Assembly: GCF_016862175.1 (NCBI RefSeq)
Contig: NZ_BOML01000026.1
Coordinates: forward strand, 1-64,000
Direction of reading: 5' to 3'
Length of the DNA: 64,000 bases
Source of the DNA: Paractinoplanes durhamensis
GTDB taxonomy: Bacteria; Actinomycetota; Actinomycetes; Mycobacteriales; Micromonosporaceae
A program made the translations under genes and the position numbers. Shown piece after piece: positions 25,808 to 33,386 of the stretch. How positions within the stretch are numbered: the first letter of the stretch is position 1; each line of letters opens with the position of its first letter. The notes beneath the pieces were generated by a model that saw nothing but the letters and a program-made list of their open reading frames with translations, did no database searches and was not told the DNA's origin.

Positions 25808-26278
25808 TCAATGCGCGCCCGGGCCACGTTCCTCGGCGATGGTCAGCAGCGCGCGCAACCGGTCCCATTCGCGGGCGCCGACGCGGGCGCGCCAGGCTGA
25901 TTCGACCTCGGCCATCAACGTCTCGGCCGCCTCGACCACCCGCAGGCCCAGCGCCGTGGGCCGGACGATGCGCACCCGCTTGTCGGCCGGGTCGCGCACG
26001 CTCTCCAGCAAGCCGTCGCTCTCCAGCGCCGTGGCGAACTCGCCCAAGGACTGCTTGCTCATGTTGGCCACCTCGGCCAGGTCGCTGATCCGCATGCCCT
26101 CGACCGGGGTCAGGCTCAGCAGCCTGATGTGCGATGAGCGCAGGTCGCGCAGCACCGGTGGCAGGTCCGGCATCGATGTCGTCCGGATGGCATGGGCCAT
26201 GTCTTTGCGCAGGCCGTCGAGGACGTAGCCGAGCAGCGCGTGGGTGTGGTCCGGCCGCGGGCCCTTGACACCGTTCAT
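25808..26278 (-). CDS. MarR family transcriptional regulator
   Basis: A 156-residue winged-helix repressor. The recognition helix region reads ISDLAEVANMSKQSLGEFATALESDGLLE and the wing is ESVRDPADKRVRIVRPTALG, both classic for MarR. It is divergent from a phosphotransferase gene, and the 59-base gap contains an extended inverted repeat. The simplest reading is that it represses itself and the phosphotransferase until a small ligand binds. Confidence 0.92.
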   Translation of the reverse strand: MNGVKGPRPDHTHALLGYVLDGLRKDMAHAIRTTSMPDLPPVLRDLRSSHIRLLSLTPVEGMRISDLAEVANMSKQSLGEFATALESDGLLESVRDPADKRVRIVRPTALGLRVVEAAETLMAEVESAWRARVGAREWDRLRALLTIAEERGPGAH

Positions 26279-26280
26279 AC

Positions 26281-26316
26281 GGTTACCTTACTTTTTCTCC
26301 AAGTAGGAAGGTAACC
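26281..26316. promoter_or_regulatory. MarR operator with extended inverted repeat
   Basis: GGTTACCTT (26281-26289) and AAGGTAACC (26308-26316) are perfect nine-base arms 18 bases apart. Inside them ACTT (26290-26293) and AAGT (26301-26304) continue the symmetry, with a three-base insertion AGG on the right. The site starts three bases upstream of the MarR start codon at 26278, filling the divergent promoter. Confidence 0.75.
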
Positions 26317-26337
26317 TGACGATCATCGGAGGGTTCC

Positions 26338-27444
26338 ATGTCGTCTGAGCTCGCGGTCCTGCTCGGCGTACCGGAAAGTTCGGTGTCAGCCGCACTCGCC
26401 GACATGGTCGGCGTGCCGGTCGCCGTTGGCGAGCCGGTCATCGAAGAAGTGCCCTATGCCTTTGGGAGCCCGGCCACCGGTGGGCTCTGGCGCGTTCGCG
26501 GTGATGGCTGGTCTCTCTTCGTCAAGCAGTTGCAGCATCCCCGGCACTGGCCGGGCCTCGCGCTGATGCCGCCGGAGATCGCCAAGACCTTCGCCGCCGA
26601 GCTGCCGTGGCGGACCGAGATCGAGCTCTGGGATCCGCGCGTGCAAGCCTCGCTGCCGGCCGGCCTCCGCAGCCCGATCCTGCACCGCCTCGTCGAACTG
26701 CCGGACGATCGCATCGCGCTCTGGCAGGAGGACGTGCAGCACACGCCGCACACCGGCGACCTCGGCCAGTTCGAGAGGGCGGCCTTCCTGCTCGGACGGT
26801 GGAACGCTCGCTCCATGGCGCCCGACGTTCTCGCCGTGACCGACCATCCCCCGGGCTTCGCCCTCCGGATGTACGCCGGACGTGCGGTTCCGCTGCGCGG
26901 GCTCGGCCCGTTGCGCGACGACGGCATCTGGCACCACGCGTGGCTGGCCGATCATGCGGATCTGCGGAAATCCCTGCTCGAGCTCGCCCCGCACATCCCA
27001 GCCATGCTCGACCGGCTCGACACCTTCCCGCAGAGCCTGCCGCACGGCGATGCCAGCCCGCAGAACCTGTTGGTCTCACTCGACGACCGGGCTGATTTCG
27101 TGGTGATCGACCTTTCCTTCCGTACACCGCACGCTCTTGGATTTGATCTTGGTCAGCTCCTGGTGGGCCTGACGCACGCCGGTGAGCTGCCGGCGTCGAT
27201 GTTGCCGCAGGTCAGCGACGTCATCGTGCCGGCCTACCTTCGTGGCCTGGCCGCCGAAGGCGTGGCCGGCGCCGACGCCCAGGTCCGCGACGGCTTCGCC
27301 ACCTCGGTCCTGCTGCGCAGCGGATTCGACGGCTTCCGCTACGACCTGCTCGGCCGGGACGACGAGCTGTCACGCACGGCCTTCACCGAACGACTCACGA
27401 TGGCGCGCTTCCTGCTCGACCAGTACCACGGCGCCGTCAAGTAG
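26338..27444 (+). CDS. phosphotransferase of the APH/choline-kinase-like superfamily
   Basis: A 368-residue protein with a kinase fold. The catalytic loop reads LPHGDASPQNLLV (Asp as base, Asn for metal), and the second metal motif appears as VVIDLSF instead of the usual IDFGD/E. The N-lobe contains LFVKQLQ with the expected ATP lysine. Substrate unknown; it could be a small-molecule or antibiotic kinase. ATG 26338 follows CGGAGGG. The MarR gene beside it and the shared operator suggest ligand-induced expression, as for a detoxification gene. Confidence 0.85.
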   Translation: MSSELAVLLGVPESSVSAALADMVGVPVAVGEPVIEEVPYAFGSPATGGLWRVRGDGWSLFVKQLQHPRHWPGLALMPPEIAKTFAAELPWRTEIELWDPRVQASLPAGLRSPILHRLVELPDDRIALWQEDVQHTPHTGDLGQFERAAFLLGRWNARSMAPDVLAVTDHPPGFALRMYAGRAVPLRGLGPLRDDGIWHHAWLADHADLRKSLLELAPHIPAMLDRLDTFPQSLPHGDASPQNLLVSLDDRADFVVIDLSFRTPHALGFDLGQLLVGLTHAGELPASMLPQVSDVIVPAYLRGLAAEGVAGADAQVRDGFATSVLLRSGFDGFRYDLLGRDDELSRTAFTERLTMARFLLDQYHGAVK

Positions 27445-28033
27445 AGCCGCCTCGGATCGCCGCATCCAGCAGGGCGTGGGCGTTGGCCCGCACCGTGTCC
27501 GCGGCCTGTTCCCGGGTGTAGCCGGCGACATCGGTCAGCCAGATCAGCGTCTCGATGCCGGTCGCGGACCGGATGGCGACCGCGAGCCGGTGGATGTCGA
27601 TGCCGGGATGGGTGTCCCGCAGCGGTGTGAGCGCCTCGGCGATCCAGCCGATCGCGCGCCCCTGGCGTAGCGCCGTCCGCTCGGCGGCGGGCTCCAGCGA
27701 CAGCCGCAGCGAGGTCCGCAGCTGCGGTTCCCACGCGACGTTGTAGCTGGTGAACTCGGTGATGACCGCGTCGAGGCGGACGCGGGGGTCGGTGCTCGGA
27801 TCGGTCGGCAGCAGTGTCTCGGGGGAAATGCTCGGATGCGCGGCGAGCAGGAGACTGCGCTGGTTCGGGAAGTACCGGTACGCCGTGGACCGTGAAATGC
27901 CGGCGTGCGCGGCCGCCTCCTCCACTTTCGGGGTCAGTCCGGCGTCGAGGAGTGCGCGAGCGGCGGCGACGAGCGCGAGTCGGGTTCTCGACTTCTGCCC
28001 GGCTCGGCCGGTCGACTCATATGGCGTCTCCAC
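27437..28033 (-). CDS. TetR/AcrR family transcriptional regulator
   Basis: About 198 residues. The helix-turn-helix is VEEAAAHAGISRSTAYRYFPNQRSLL and the C-terminal ligand domain is helical. GTG 28033 (VETPYES) is chosen as start because the alternative ATG at 28075 would add MGLQSHIARPYHHD, which is atypical, and would run through a palindrome that should be the operator. Neither start has a clear ribosome binding site. The 3' end overlaps the phosphotransferase gene by eight bases. It is divergent from a cupin gene, its likely target. Confidence 0.85.
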   Translation of the reverse strand: METPYESTGRAGQKSRTRLALVAAARALLDAGLTPKVEEAAAHAGISRSTAYRYFPNQRSLLLAAHPSISPETLLPTDPSTDPRVRLDAVITEFTSYNVAWEPQLRTSLRLSLEPAAERTALRQGRAIGWIAEALTPLRDTHPGIDIHRLAVAIRSATGIETLIWLTDVAGYTREQAADTVRANAHALLDAAIRGGST

Positions 28034-28057
28034 GTCGTGATGGTACGGTCGCGCGAT

Positions 28058-28075
28058 ATGGGACTGGAGTCCCAT
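28058..28075. promoter_or_regulatory. palindrome between the TetR and cupin genes
   Basis: ATGGGACT-GG-AGTCCCAT is a perfect inverted repeat with eight-base arms. It ends 27 bases before the cupin start and lies 24 bases upstream of the TetR GTG. The position fits a TetR operator controlling both genes. Its GGGAC/GTCCC arms resemble those of the TetR/epimerase operators at 48396-48443. Confidence 0.7.
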
Positions 28076-28102
28076 GAAGACTTCTCGCGGCGGGAGCCAG
28101 TA

Positions 28103-28447
28103 ATGAGCCACGACGATCCGACCGTCACCGACCCGAGTCTGTACAAGGTGGTATTCGAGAACGACCGGGTGCGGGTCCTGGAGTACCGGGACGAGCCCGG
28201 TGACCGCACCCACCCGCACCGTCACCCGGACAGCGTGATGGTGACGCTCAGCGCCTTCCACCGGCGGGTCACCGCGGGCGATCGCAGCGCGGAGGTCGAG
28301 CTGGCCGCCGGCGAGTCCCGCTGGCTGGCCGCGCAGGAACACGTCGGCGAAAACATCGGCGACACCCCGACCCACAGCATCTTCATCGAGCTGAAGGAGC
28401 AGGGCGCCACGGCAGCCGAACCCTCGCTCGGCCCGGACGCTCCCTGA
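28103..28447 (+). CDS. small cupin-domain protein
   Basis: A 114-residue beta-barrel protein. The start is ATG 28103 after GGGAG. Cupin motif 1 can be seen in DEPGDRTHPHRHPDSVMVTL, with three histidines and a Glu/Asp for metal binding, and motif 2 around GESRWLAAQEHVGENIGDTPTHSIFIEL. Such single-domain cupins bind a metal and a small ligand; no reaction can be assigned. Divergent from its probable TetR regulator. Confidence 0.85.
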   Translation: MSHDDPTVTDPSLYKVVFENDRVRVLEYRDEPGDRTHPHRHPDSVMVTLSAFHRRVTAGDRSAEVELAAGESRWLAAQEHVGENIGDTPTHSIFIELKEQGATAAEPSLGPDAP

Positions 28448-28460
28448 CGCCTTGAAAAAA

Positions 28461-28490
28461 CCGACCGGCCGGTATGTACATACCGAGCGG
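28461..28490. promoter_or_regulatory. TetR operator overlapping the regulator promoter
   Basis: CGGTATGTACATACCG at 28470-28485 is a perfect 16-bp palindrome, extended on both sides by partly symmetric ACCG/CGGT sequences. TTGAAA at 28452-28457 would be a -35 element, with the palindrome over the -10 region (TGTACA). It precedes the TetR gene at 28510, so self-repression is likely. A related half-site lies before the SDR gene. Confidence 0.75.
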
Positions 28491-28509
28491 TCTGTTCTAG
28501 GCTCGGGGC

Positions 28510-29136
28510 ATGACAGAAGGAAGAACCCCGGCGACAGCCAAGGGCGAAGCGACCCGGGCCCATCTGCTGCGCACCGCCGGGCGGATCTTCGCCGAGCGGG
28601 GCTATGCGGCGACGACCCAGAGCGAGCTGATCGCCGCGGCCGGGCTGACCAAGGGTGCGTTCTACTTCCACTTCCCGAGCAAGGCCGACCTCGCGCTGGC
28701 CGTGCTGCGCGAGCAGAAAGGGCAGTGGCTCAGCCAGGTGGGGCAACGAGTCCTGGCCGAAGCCACCGCCCTGGAGCAGCTGCGCGCGCTCGTGCCGGCG
28801 ATGCTCGACCTGCACGAGCGGGAACCGGCCGCCTGGAGCATCACCCGCCTGACCCGCGAGCTGGCCGCCGACCCGGCGCTGGCGGCCGAGGTCGCGAAGA
28901 CGCCGGCCGAGTGGGTCGCGCTGATCGCCGACATCGTCCGCCGCGGCCAGCTGAGCGGTGATCTGCGGTCCGGGCTGGAGCCCGAGCAGGTCGCCGCGGT
29001 GCTGGTCGGCGCGTTCGACGGCATCAAGGATCTGACCGACGTCCTCGAACCCGGAGTCCAGGGCGGCCCCGCTTTCGCTGCCCGCATCCGCACCTGCCAG
29101 TCCCTCGTGGAGCTGGCGTTGGTCGTGCCCCGCTGA
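28510..29136 (+). CDS. TetR family transcriptional regulator
   Basis: A 208-residue regulator with an N-terminal helix-turn-helix (ATRAHLLRTAGRIFAERGYAATTQSELIAAAGLTKGAFYFHFPSKADLALAVL). The GAFYFHFPSKADL form is typical of actinobacterial TetR proteins beside short-chain dehydrogenases or gamma-butyrolactone-type receptors. The ligand domain is unassigned. It is followed, 61 bases later, by an SDR gene in the same direction. The gap carries a site that shares ACATACC with the operator in front of this gene. Confidence 0.9.
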   Translation: MTEGRTPATAKGEATRAHLLRTAGRIFAERGYAATTQSELIAAAGLTKGAFYFHFPSKADLALAVLREQKGQWLSQVGQRVLAEATALEQLRALVPAMLDLHEREPAAWSITRLTRELAADPALAAEVAKTPAEWVALIADIVRRGQLSGDLRSGLEPEQVAAVLVGAFDGIKDLTDVLEPGVQGGPAFAARIRTCQSLVELALVVPR

Positions 29137-29159
29137 GCACGGCATTTCCCTGCCCGCAA

Positions 29160-29182
29160 AACATACCAACCGCCCGGTTTTA
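29160..29182. promoter_or_regulatory. second TetR-type site upstream of the SDR gene
   Basis: The sequence around ACATACCAACCG and CCCGGTTTTAC repeats the ACATACCgAgCG half of the site at 28461-28490 and has an ACC/GGT imperfect symmetry. It lies within 40 bases of the SDR start. Same regulator binding is inferred. Confidence 0.5.
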
Positions 29183-29197
29183 CCTAAGGAGATCACC

Positions 29198-29977
29198 ATG
29201 CAGTTCACCGGACAGACGACCCTGATCACCGGCGCGTCCAGCGGCATCGGCGCCGCGTACGCGAAAGAGTTCGCCGCCCGCGGCGCCGACCTCGTGCTCG
29301 TCGCCCGCGGCGAGGAGCCCATGCAACGCCTCGCCGAGGAGATCCGTTCGCAGTACGGCCGCAAGGTCGAGGTGATCGCCGGCGACCTCGGGGTCCCCGG
29401 CGCCGCCGACTGGCTGGCCGGCCGCGTCGCCGAGCTCGGACTCGACATCGACGTGCTGGTGAACAACGCCGGCTTCGGGCTGCACGGTGAGCTCGTCGAG
29501 GCCGATCCGGCCCGGCTGACGGCTATGGTCCAGCTCAACTGTGTGGCGCTGGTCGACCTGACCCGGCGTTTCCTGCCCGGCATGGTGGCCCGCCGCCGGG
29601 GCGCGGTGATCAACGTGGCCAGCACGGCCGCCTATCAGCCGGTTCCGCACCTGGCCGTCTACGCGGCGACCAAGGCGTTCGTGCTGTCCTTCACCGAGGC
29701 GCTGCACGCCGAGGTGAAGCCGGCCGGGGTGCGGGTCCTGGCGATCAGCCCGGGCGCCACCGAGACCCAGTTCTTCGAGGTGGCCGGGGACAAGGCCGCG
29801 TTCGGCCGGCGCCGGGACGTGCGACAGGTCGTCGCCAGCACGATGCAGGCCCTGGACCGCGGCCGCCCGAGCCGGATCGACGGCGTGCTCAACGCCATCG
29901 TGGCCAACAGCAGCCGGTTCGCGCCACGGCGGATGGTCCTCGCGATGGGCAACCGCACGTTCGGCACCATCAAATAA
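29198..29977 (+). CDS. short-chain dehydrogenase/reductase (SDR)
   Basis: A 259-residue classical SDR. Motifs: cofactor loop TLITGASSGIGAAYAKEFAARGADLVLVAR, NNAG in VLVNNAGFG, catalytic Ser in INVASTAAY and the YAATKAF (YxxxK) motif. The cofactor-binding strand ends in Arg (VARG), favouring NADP. Substrate unknown. ATG 29198 follows AAGGAGA. Likely repressed by the TetR protein encoded upstream. Eight bases overlap the convergent aldo-keto reductase gene. Confidence 0.93.
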   Translation: MQFTGQTTLITGASSGIGAAYAKEFAARGADLVLVARGEEPMQRLAEEIRSQYGRKVEVIAGDLGVPGAADWLAGRVAELGLDIDVLVNNAGFGLHGELVEADPARLTAMVQLNCVALVDLTRRFLPGMVARRRGAVINVASTAAYQPVPHLAVYAATKAFVLSFTEALHAEVKPAGVRVLAISPGATETQFFEVAGDKAAFGRRRDVRQVVASTMQALDRGRPSRIDGVLNAIVANSSRFAPRRMVLAMGNRTFGTIK

Positions 29978-31004
29978 CCGGGACAAAAGCCGGTTCCAGC
30001 AGCGTACGGTCCCCGTCGGCACCATGACTCAGGGCCGCGGCGACGTCCTCGTGCGGGGTGCCGAGCCGAACGGCACTGACCTCGTCCAGCCGCCGATAGT
30101 GCTGCTCGCCGAGCTCGACATGCAGCGACTTCAGGTACTCCGCCAGCTGGGCCGGGGTGCGCGGGCCGACGATCGGGACGAGGCTGGTGGGGGCCAGCGC
30201 GGCTTTTCTACGCAGCCAGGCCAACGAGACCTGGACCGCGCTGACGCCGAGCTCATCGGCAACCGCCAGCACGGCGTCGACGACGGCGGTGCGCTGCGCG
30301 GAGCCCTCGATCGCGTCCCCCCGGGCGCTCAGCCGCCCCTGCTCCCCCTGCCGATACTTGCCGGTCAGCAATCCCCCGGCAAGCGGGGAATAGAGAACAA
30401 CACCAAGCCCATGTGCGTACGCCATCGGCAGCAACTCCCGCTCGGCGGATCGCTCGGCCAGGCTGAATTCCGTCTGTACGCCGACCAGCGGGGCCAATCC
30501 GCGCAGGTCGGCCCGGACAGCGGCGCCGGCGACCCGCCAGGCCGGAAAGTTGGACAGCCCGCCGTGCCGGATCTTGCCGGCCCGGATCAGGTCGTCGAAC
30601 CCGGCCAGGATCTCCTCGATCGGCGTGCGGCCGTCCGGGAAGTGCGGCATGAAGACGTCGACGTAGTCGGTGTCGAGGCGGCGCAGGCTCGCTTCGAGGG
30701 AGCGCACCATGACCTTGCGGCCGTTGCCGGTGGTGCCGGGGCGAGGCTGGGCCTGCCGGGTCCCGCTGTACTTGGTGATGACCACGAAGTCGTCCCGGTC
30801 CCGCCCGAGCAGCTCGCCGAGCACGGTTTCGGCATGCCCGTCCTGATAGATGTTGGACGTGTCGAACGTGGTGCCGCCGGCCTCGACGAACCCCGCGAAG
30901 ATCTCCCGCGCGGCACCCGCGTTCACGGTGTTGAAGTTGGCCGTCCCGAGCGCGTACTCCGACACCCGCAGTCCGGTCCGGCGCCCGAAGGTCTGGTAGC
31001 GCAT
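29970..31004 (-). CDS. aldo/keto reductase
   Basis: A 344-residue NADPH-dependent TIM-barrel reductase. Typical pieces: FDTSNIYQDGHAETVLGELL (catalytic Asp and Tyr), VVITKYSG with the catalytic Lys, VDVFMPHFPDGRTPIEEILAGFDDLIRAGKIRHGGLSNF, and LVPIVGPRTPAQLAEYLKSL for cofactor binding. The usual catalytic His in LHxxD is replaced by MPHFPDG. ATG 31004 follows GAGGAG. It is divergent from a TetR gene whose operator lies next to it. Confidence 0.92.
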   Translation of the reverse strand: MRYQTFGRRTGLRVSEYALGTANFNTVNAGAAREIFAGFVEAGGTTFDTSNIYQDGHAETVLGELLGRDRDDFVVITKYSGTRQAQPRPGTTGNGRKVMVRSLEASLRRLDTDYVDVFMPHFPDGRTPIEEILAGFDDLIRAGKIRHGGLSNFPAWRVAGAAVRADLRGLAPLVGVQTEFSLAERSAERELLPMAYAHGLGVVLYSPLAGGLLTGKYRQGEQGRLSARGDAIEGSAQRTAVVDAVLAVADELGVSAVQVSLAWLRRKAALAPTSLVPIVGPRTPAQLAEYLKSLHVELGEQHYRRLDEVSAVRLGTPHEDVAAALSHGADGDRTLLEPAFVPVI

Positions 31005-31048
31005 GGCAGCTCCTCAAGATCGCGGTAGGCTGCCGACAGTAACACGCA

Positions 31049-31068
31049 AAAAGAGAGGTCACTCTTTT
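31049..31068. promoter_or_regulatory. TetR operator between aldo-keto reductase and regulator genes
   Basis: AAAAGAG (31049-31055) and CTCTTTT (31062-31068) form a perfect seven-base inverted repeat with a six-base spacer. The right arm directly abuts the TetR start codon at 31069, so the site overlaps the ribosome binding region and probably the promoter. Confidence 0.7.
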
Positions 31069-31605
31069 ATGCCGAGGGTCAGCCAGGCGCATCTCGACGC
31101 CCGCCGCCAACAGATCGTGGACGCCGCCCGCGCCCGGTTCGCCACCCACGGCTTCGCCCACACGTCGATGGCCGACATCATCACCGAGTCCGGCCTCTCC
31201 AACGGCGCCGTCTACCGCTACTTCACCAGCAAGGAACAGCTCGTCATCGCGGTCTGCGAGCAGGGCACCGAAGCCCTGCCGAAGGCGCTCACGCCCGAGG
31301 CGGTGGCCGGCTTCCTCGACTACATCCGCACCCGGGCCCGGGACACCAACCACGCCCAGCTGGTAGCCCAGATCTACGCCGAAGCTTCGGTGTCGCCACC
31401 GCTGGCCGCCGTGGTCCAGCGACAGCTCGCCGCCATGCGGGCCGCGGTCGCCGAGCTGGTGCCCGGCCCCCGCCGCCCGCAGGCCGGCCAGATCGCCGAA
31501 GCTTTCGTGGCCCTCTGCATCGCCTACAACCAGCAACTGGCCATCCGTGGCGACCTGGACCCGGCCCCCTTCACCACAGCCTTGATGGCCATCATCAAGG
31601 AGTGA
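31069..31605 (+). CDS. TetR family transcriptional regulator
   Basis: A 178-residue regulator with helix-turn-helix FATHGFAHTSMADIITESGLSNGAVYRYFTSKEQL. ATG 31069 (MPRVSQAHLDARRQQI) is the family-like start; the open frame from 31003 runs through the operator. Divergent from the aldo-keto reductase gene by 64 bases, so it should repress that gene and itself. Confidence 0.9.
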   Translation: MPRVSQAHLDARRQQIVDAARARFATHGFAHTSMADIITESGLSNGAVYRYFTSKEQLVIAVCEQGTEALPKALTPEAVAGFLDYIRTRARDTNHAQLVAQIYAEASVSPPLAAVVQRQLAAMRAAVAELVPGPRRPQAGQIAEAFVALCIAYNQQLAIRGDLDPAPFTTALMAIIKE

Positions 31606-31669
31606 TCTCTCCTTTTGTGAGGCCAGGCAAAGTGTTCAGGAAGGCCCCGGTCGCGCCGATACAAGGGGG

Positions 31670-33187
31670 ATGCTGCAGTGGACGCTTTCGGTGCCGAAGT
31701 CTTTGGCCTTGGCCGCCGTCGTCGGCGTGGCGTTTCAGGCAGTGATCACCGTGGCCCCCGCGGGAGTGGTCGCTCCGGTGGTCTACGCGCTGCTGGCCCT
31801 GATGGCCGGCGCCGCCTCGGTCGGGCACGTCTGGCAGGCGCGGGAGCGTCGCGGGCGGCTGCGGCTGGGCTGGTCGGTCGCGGTGGCAGCGAGCGGCATG
31901 TGGAGCCTGGCCAACCTGCTGTGGTTCCTTGATCCGTCATCGAGACCGGATTCGGGCGTGCTGAGCCCGGCCAGCTATCTCGCGACCGCCTCCGGGGTCC
32001 TGGCGCCCACCGCACTGCTGCTGTGCAGCCCGGCCGAGGGGCGACTCGCTTCGCGGCTGCGGCGGATGATCGACGGCGCCACCATCGCCGCCGCACTTGC
32101 GCTGCTGGGCTGGCAGCTGGTGCTCCGGCAGATCTTCCCGGGCATCCATGCCGACACCCGGGCCGCGGTGATCGCGGTCCTGGCCGGCGAGTTGGTCGCC
32201 GGAGCGTACGCGGTCGTCGTGATCGCCCGCGCCCGGCCGTCCGAGGGCAACAGTATTGCGCTGTGGGCGTCGGCGCTCGGAACGCTCAGCCTCTTCACCG
32301 TGCTGGACGCGGCCAACGCCGCGCTCGGTGACGACCGGTTCAGCAACGGCGTGGGCGGCGGCTACCTGGCCGCGACCCTGCTCCTGGTCGCCTGCTGCCG
32401 GACCCCGCTGCCCTCGGTGTCCGGCCGGGCCGAGGGCGAGCAGCCGGGTCCGTTGCGGGCCCTGCCGTACCTGCCGATCGGTCTGGCCTTCACCACCGCG
32501 GCCCACCAGCAGATCGCCGAGGGCCGGGTCGACGCGCTCTCGTTCTGGGTGCTGCTGAGCATGGCGGTCCTGGTGTTCCTGCGCCAGTTCCTCCAGCTGC
32601 GCACCATCGAGATGCTGATCGAGAAGGTCGAGGCGCAGCGCCGGGACCTGGCCCACCAGGCCACGCACGATCCGCTGACCGGTCTCGGCAACCGCACCGC
32701 GCTTGCCGAGCGCGCCACCGCCCTGTTCGACGGCGAGACCACCCGCCACGTCGGCGTTCTGATGCTCGACCTGGACGGTTTCAAGCCGATCAACGACACC
32801 CACGGTCACTCCGCCGGCGACAAGGTACTCCGCGCGGTGGCCGACCGGCTCCGCGCGCAGTTACGCCTCGACGACCTGGCCGTACGCCTGGGCGGCGACG
32901 AGTTCGTGATCCTCCTCGCCGACGTGCGGGACCAGGCCCACGCGGCCGAGATCGGCGAACGGATCCTGCGCTCCCTGCGCGCGCCGCTCGACCTCGGCCC
33001 GGCCGCCGTCCCGGTGCTGGCAAGCGCCGGCCTCGCCGTCGGCGCAACCTCGGACACCAGCTTCGAGGACCTGCTGCACCGGGCCGACGCGTCGCTCTAC
33101 ACCGCCAAGGACTCCGGCAAGAACGTCCTGCGGATGGCCGAGCTCTACCGTGCTGGGCATGACGGAGTCGGATTGGCGGGCCGTTGA
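31670..33187 (+). CDS. membrane-bound diguanylate cyclase (GGDEF)
   Basis: A 505-residue protein. Residues 1-310 hold about eight to nine hydrophobic helices forming an uncharacterised membrane sensor region; a short coiled linker (RTIEMLIEKVEAQRRDLAHQ) leads to a GGDEF domain from about 330 to 495. The active site is intact (GGDEF 408-412) and the inhibitory site RxxD is present as RLDD (399-402), five residues before it. Expected function is synthesis of cyclic di-GMP from two GTP, with product inhibition. No EAL domain follows. ATG 31670 is used; GGGGG lies immediately before it. Confidence 0.92.
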   Translation: MLQWTLSVPKSLALAAVVGVAFQAVITVAPAGVVAPVVYALLALMAGAASVGHVWQARERRGRLRLGWSVAVAASGMWSLANLLWFLDPSSRPDSGVLSPASYLATASGVLAPTALLLCSPAEGRLASRLRRMIDGATIAAALALLGWQLVLRQIFPGIHADTRAAVIAVLAGELVAGAYAVVVIARARPSEGNSIALWASALGTLSLFTVLDAANAALGDDRFSNGVGGGYLAATLLLVACCRTPLPSVSGRAEGEQPGPLRALPYLPIGLAFTTAAHQQIAEGRVDALSFWVLLSMAVLVFLRQFLQLRTIEMLIEKVEAQRRDLAHQATHDPLTGLGNRTALAERATALFDGETTRHVGVLMLDLDGFKPINDTHGHSAGDKVLRAVADRLRAQLRLDDLAVRLGGDEFVILLADVRDQAHAAEIGERILRSLRAPLDLGPAAVPVLASAGLAVGATSDTSFEDLLHRADASLYTAKDSGKNVLRMAELYRAGHDGVGLAGR

Positions 33188-33386
33188 TGGTGCTACGACA
33201 GCATGGTGCGACGCATCCTCGTTGATCCGGGCCTTCGGCGTTCAGTCCCCGCAGTTCACGACGGGCGGCCACGTCGTCCGCGGGCCGTGGGGACTCCACG
33301 ACCCGCGTCGCCCGATGACCGTTCAGAGGGCGGGGACGCTGATCACCTCGCTGACGGTCCGCTGCCAGCCGAGCTCGCCCGGATAG
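33159..33386 (+). pseudogene. possible truncated gene overlapping the cyclase end
   Basis: A frame starting at ATG 33159, within the end of the GGDEF gene, reads MTESDWRAVDGATTAWCDAS and continues in a protein-like way for about 50 residues. It then becomes Arg/Ser-rich where it runs antisense to the secreted protein gene. It may be the 5' remnant of a gene cut off at about 33310, or simply a chance frame. A long imperfect hairpin in the same stretch (about 33230-33300) could instead be a terminator serving both convergent genes. Confidence 0.25.
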
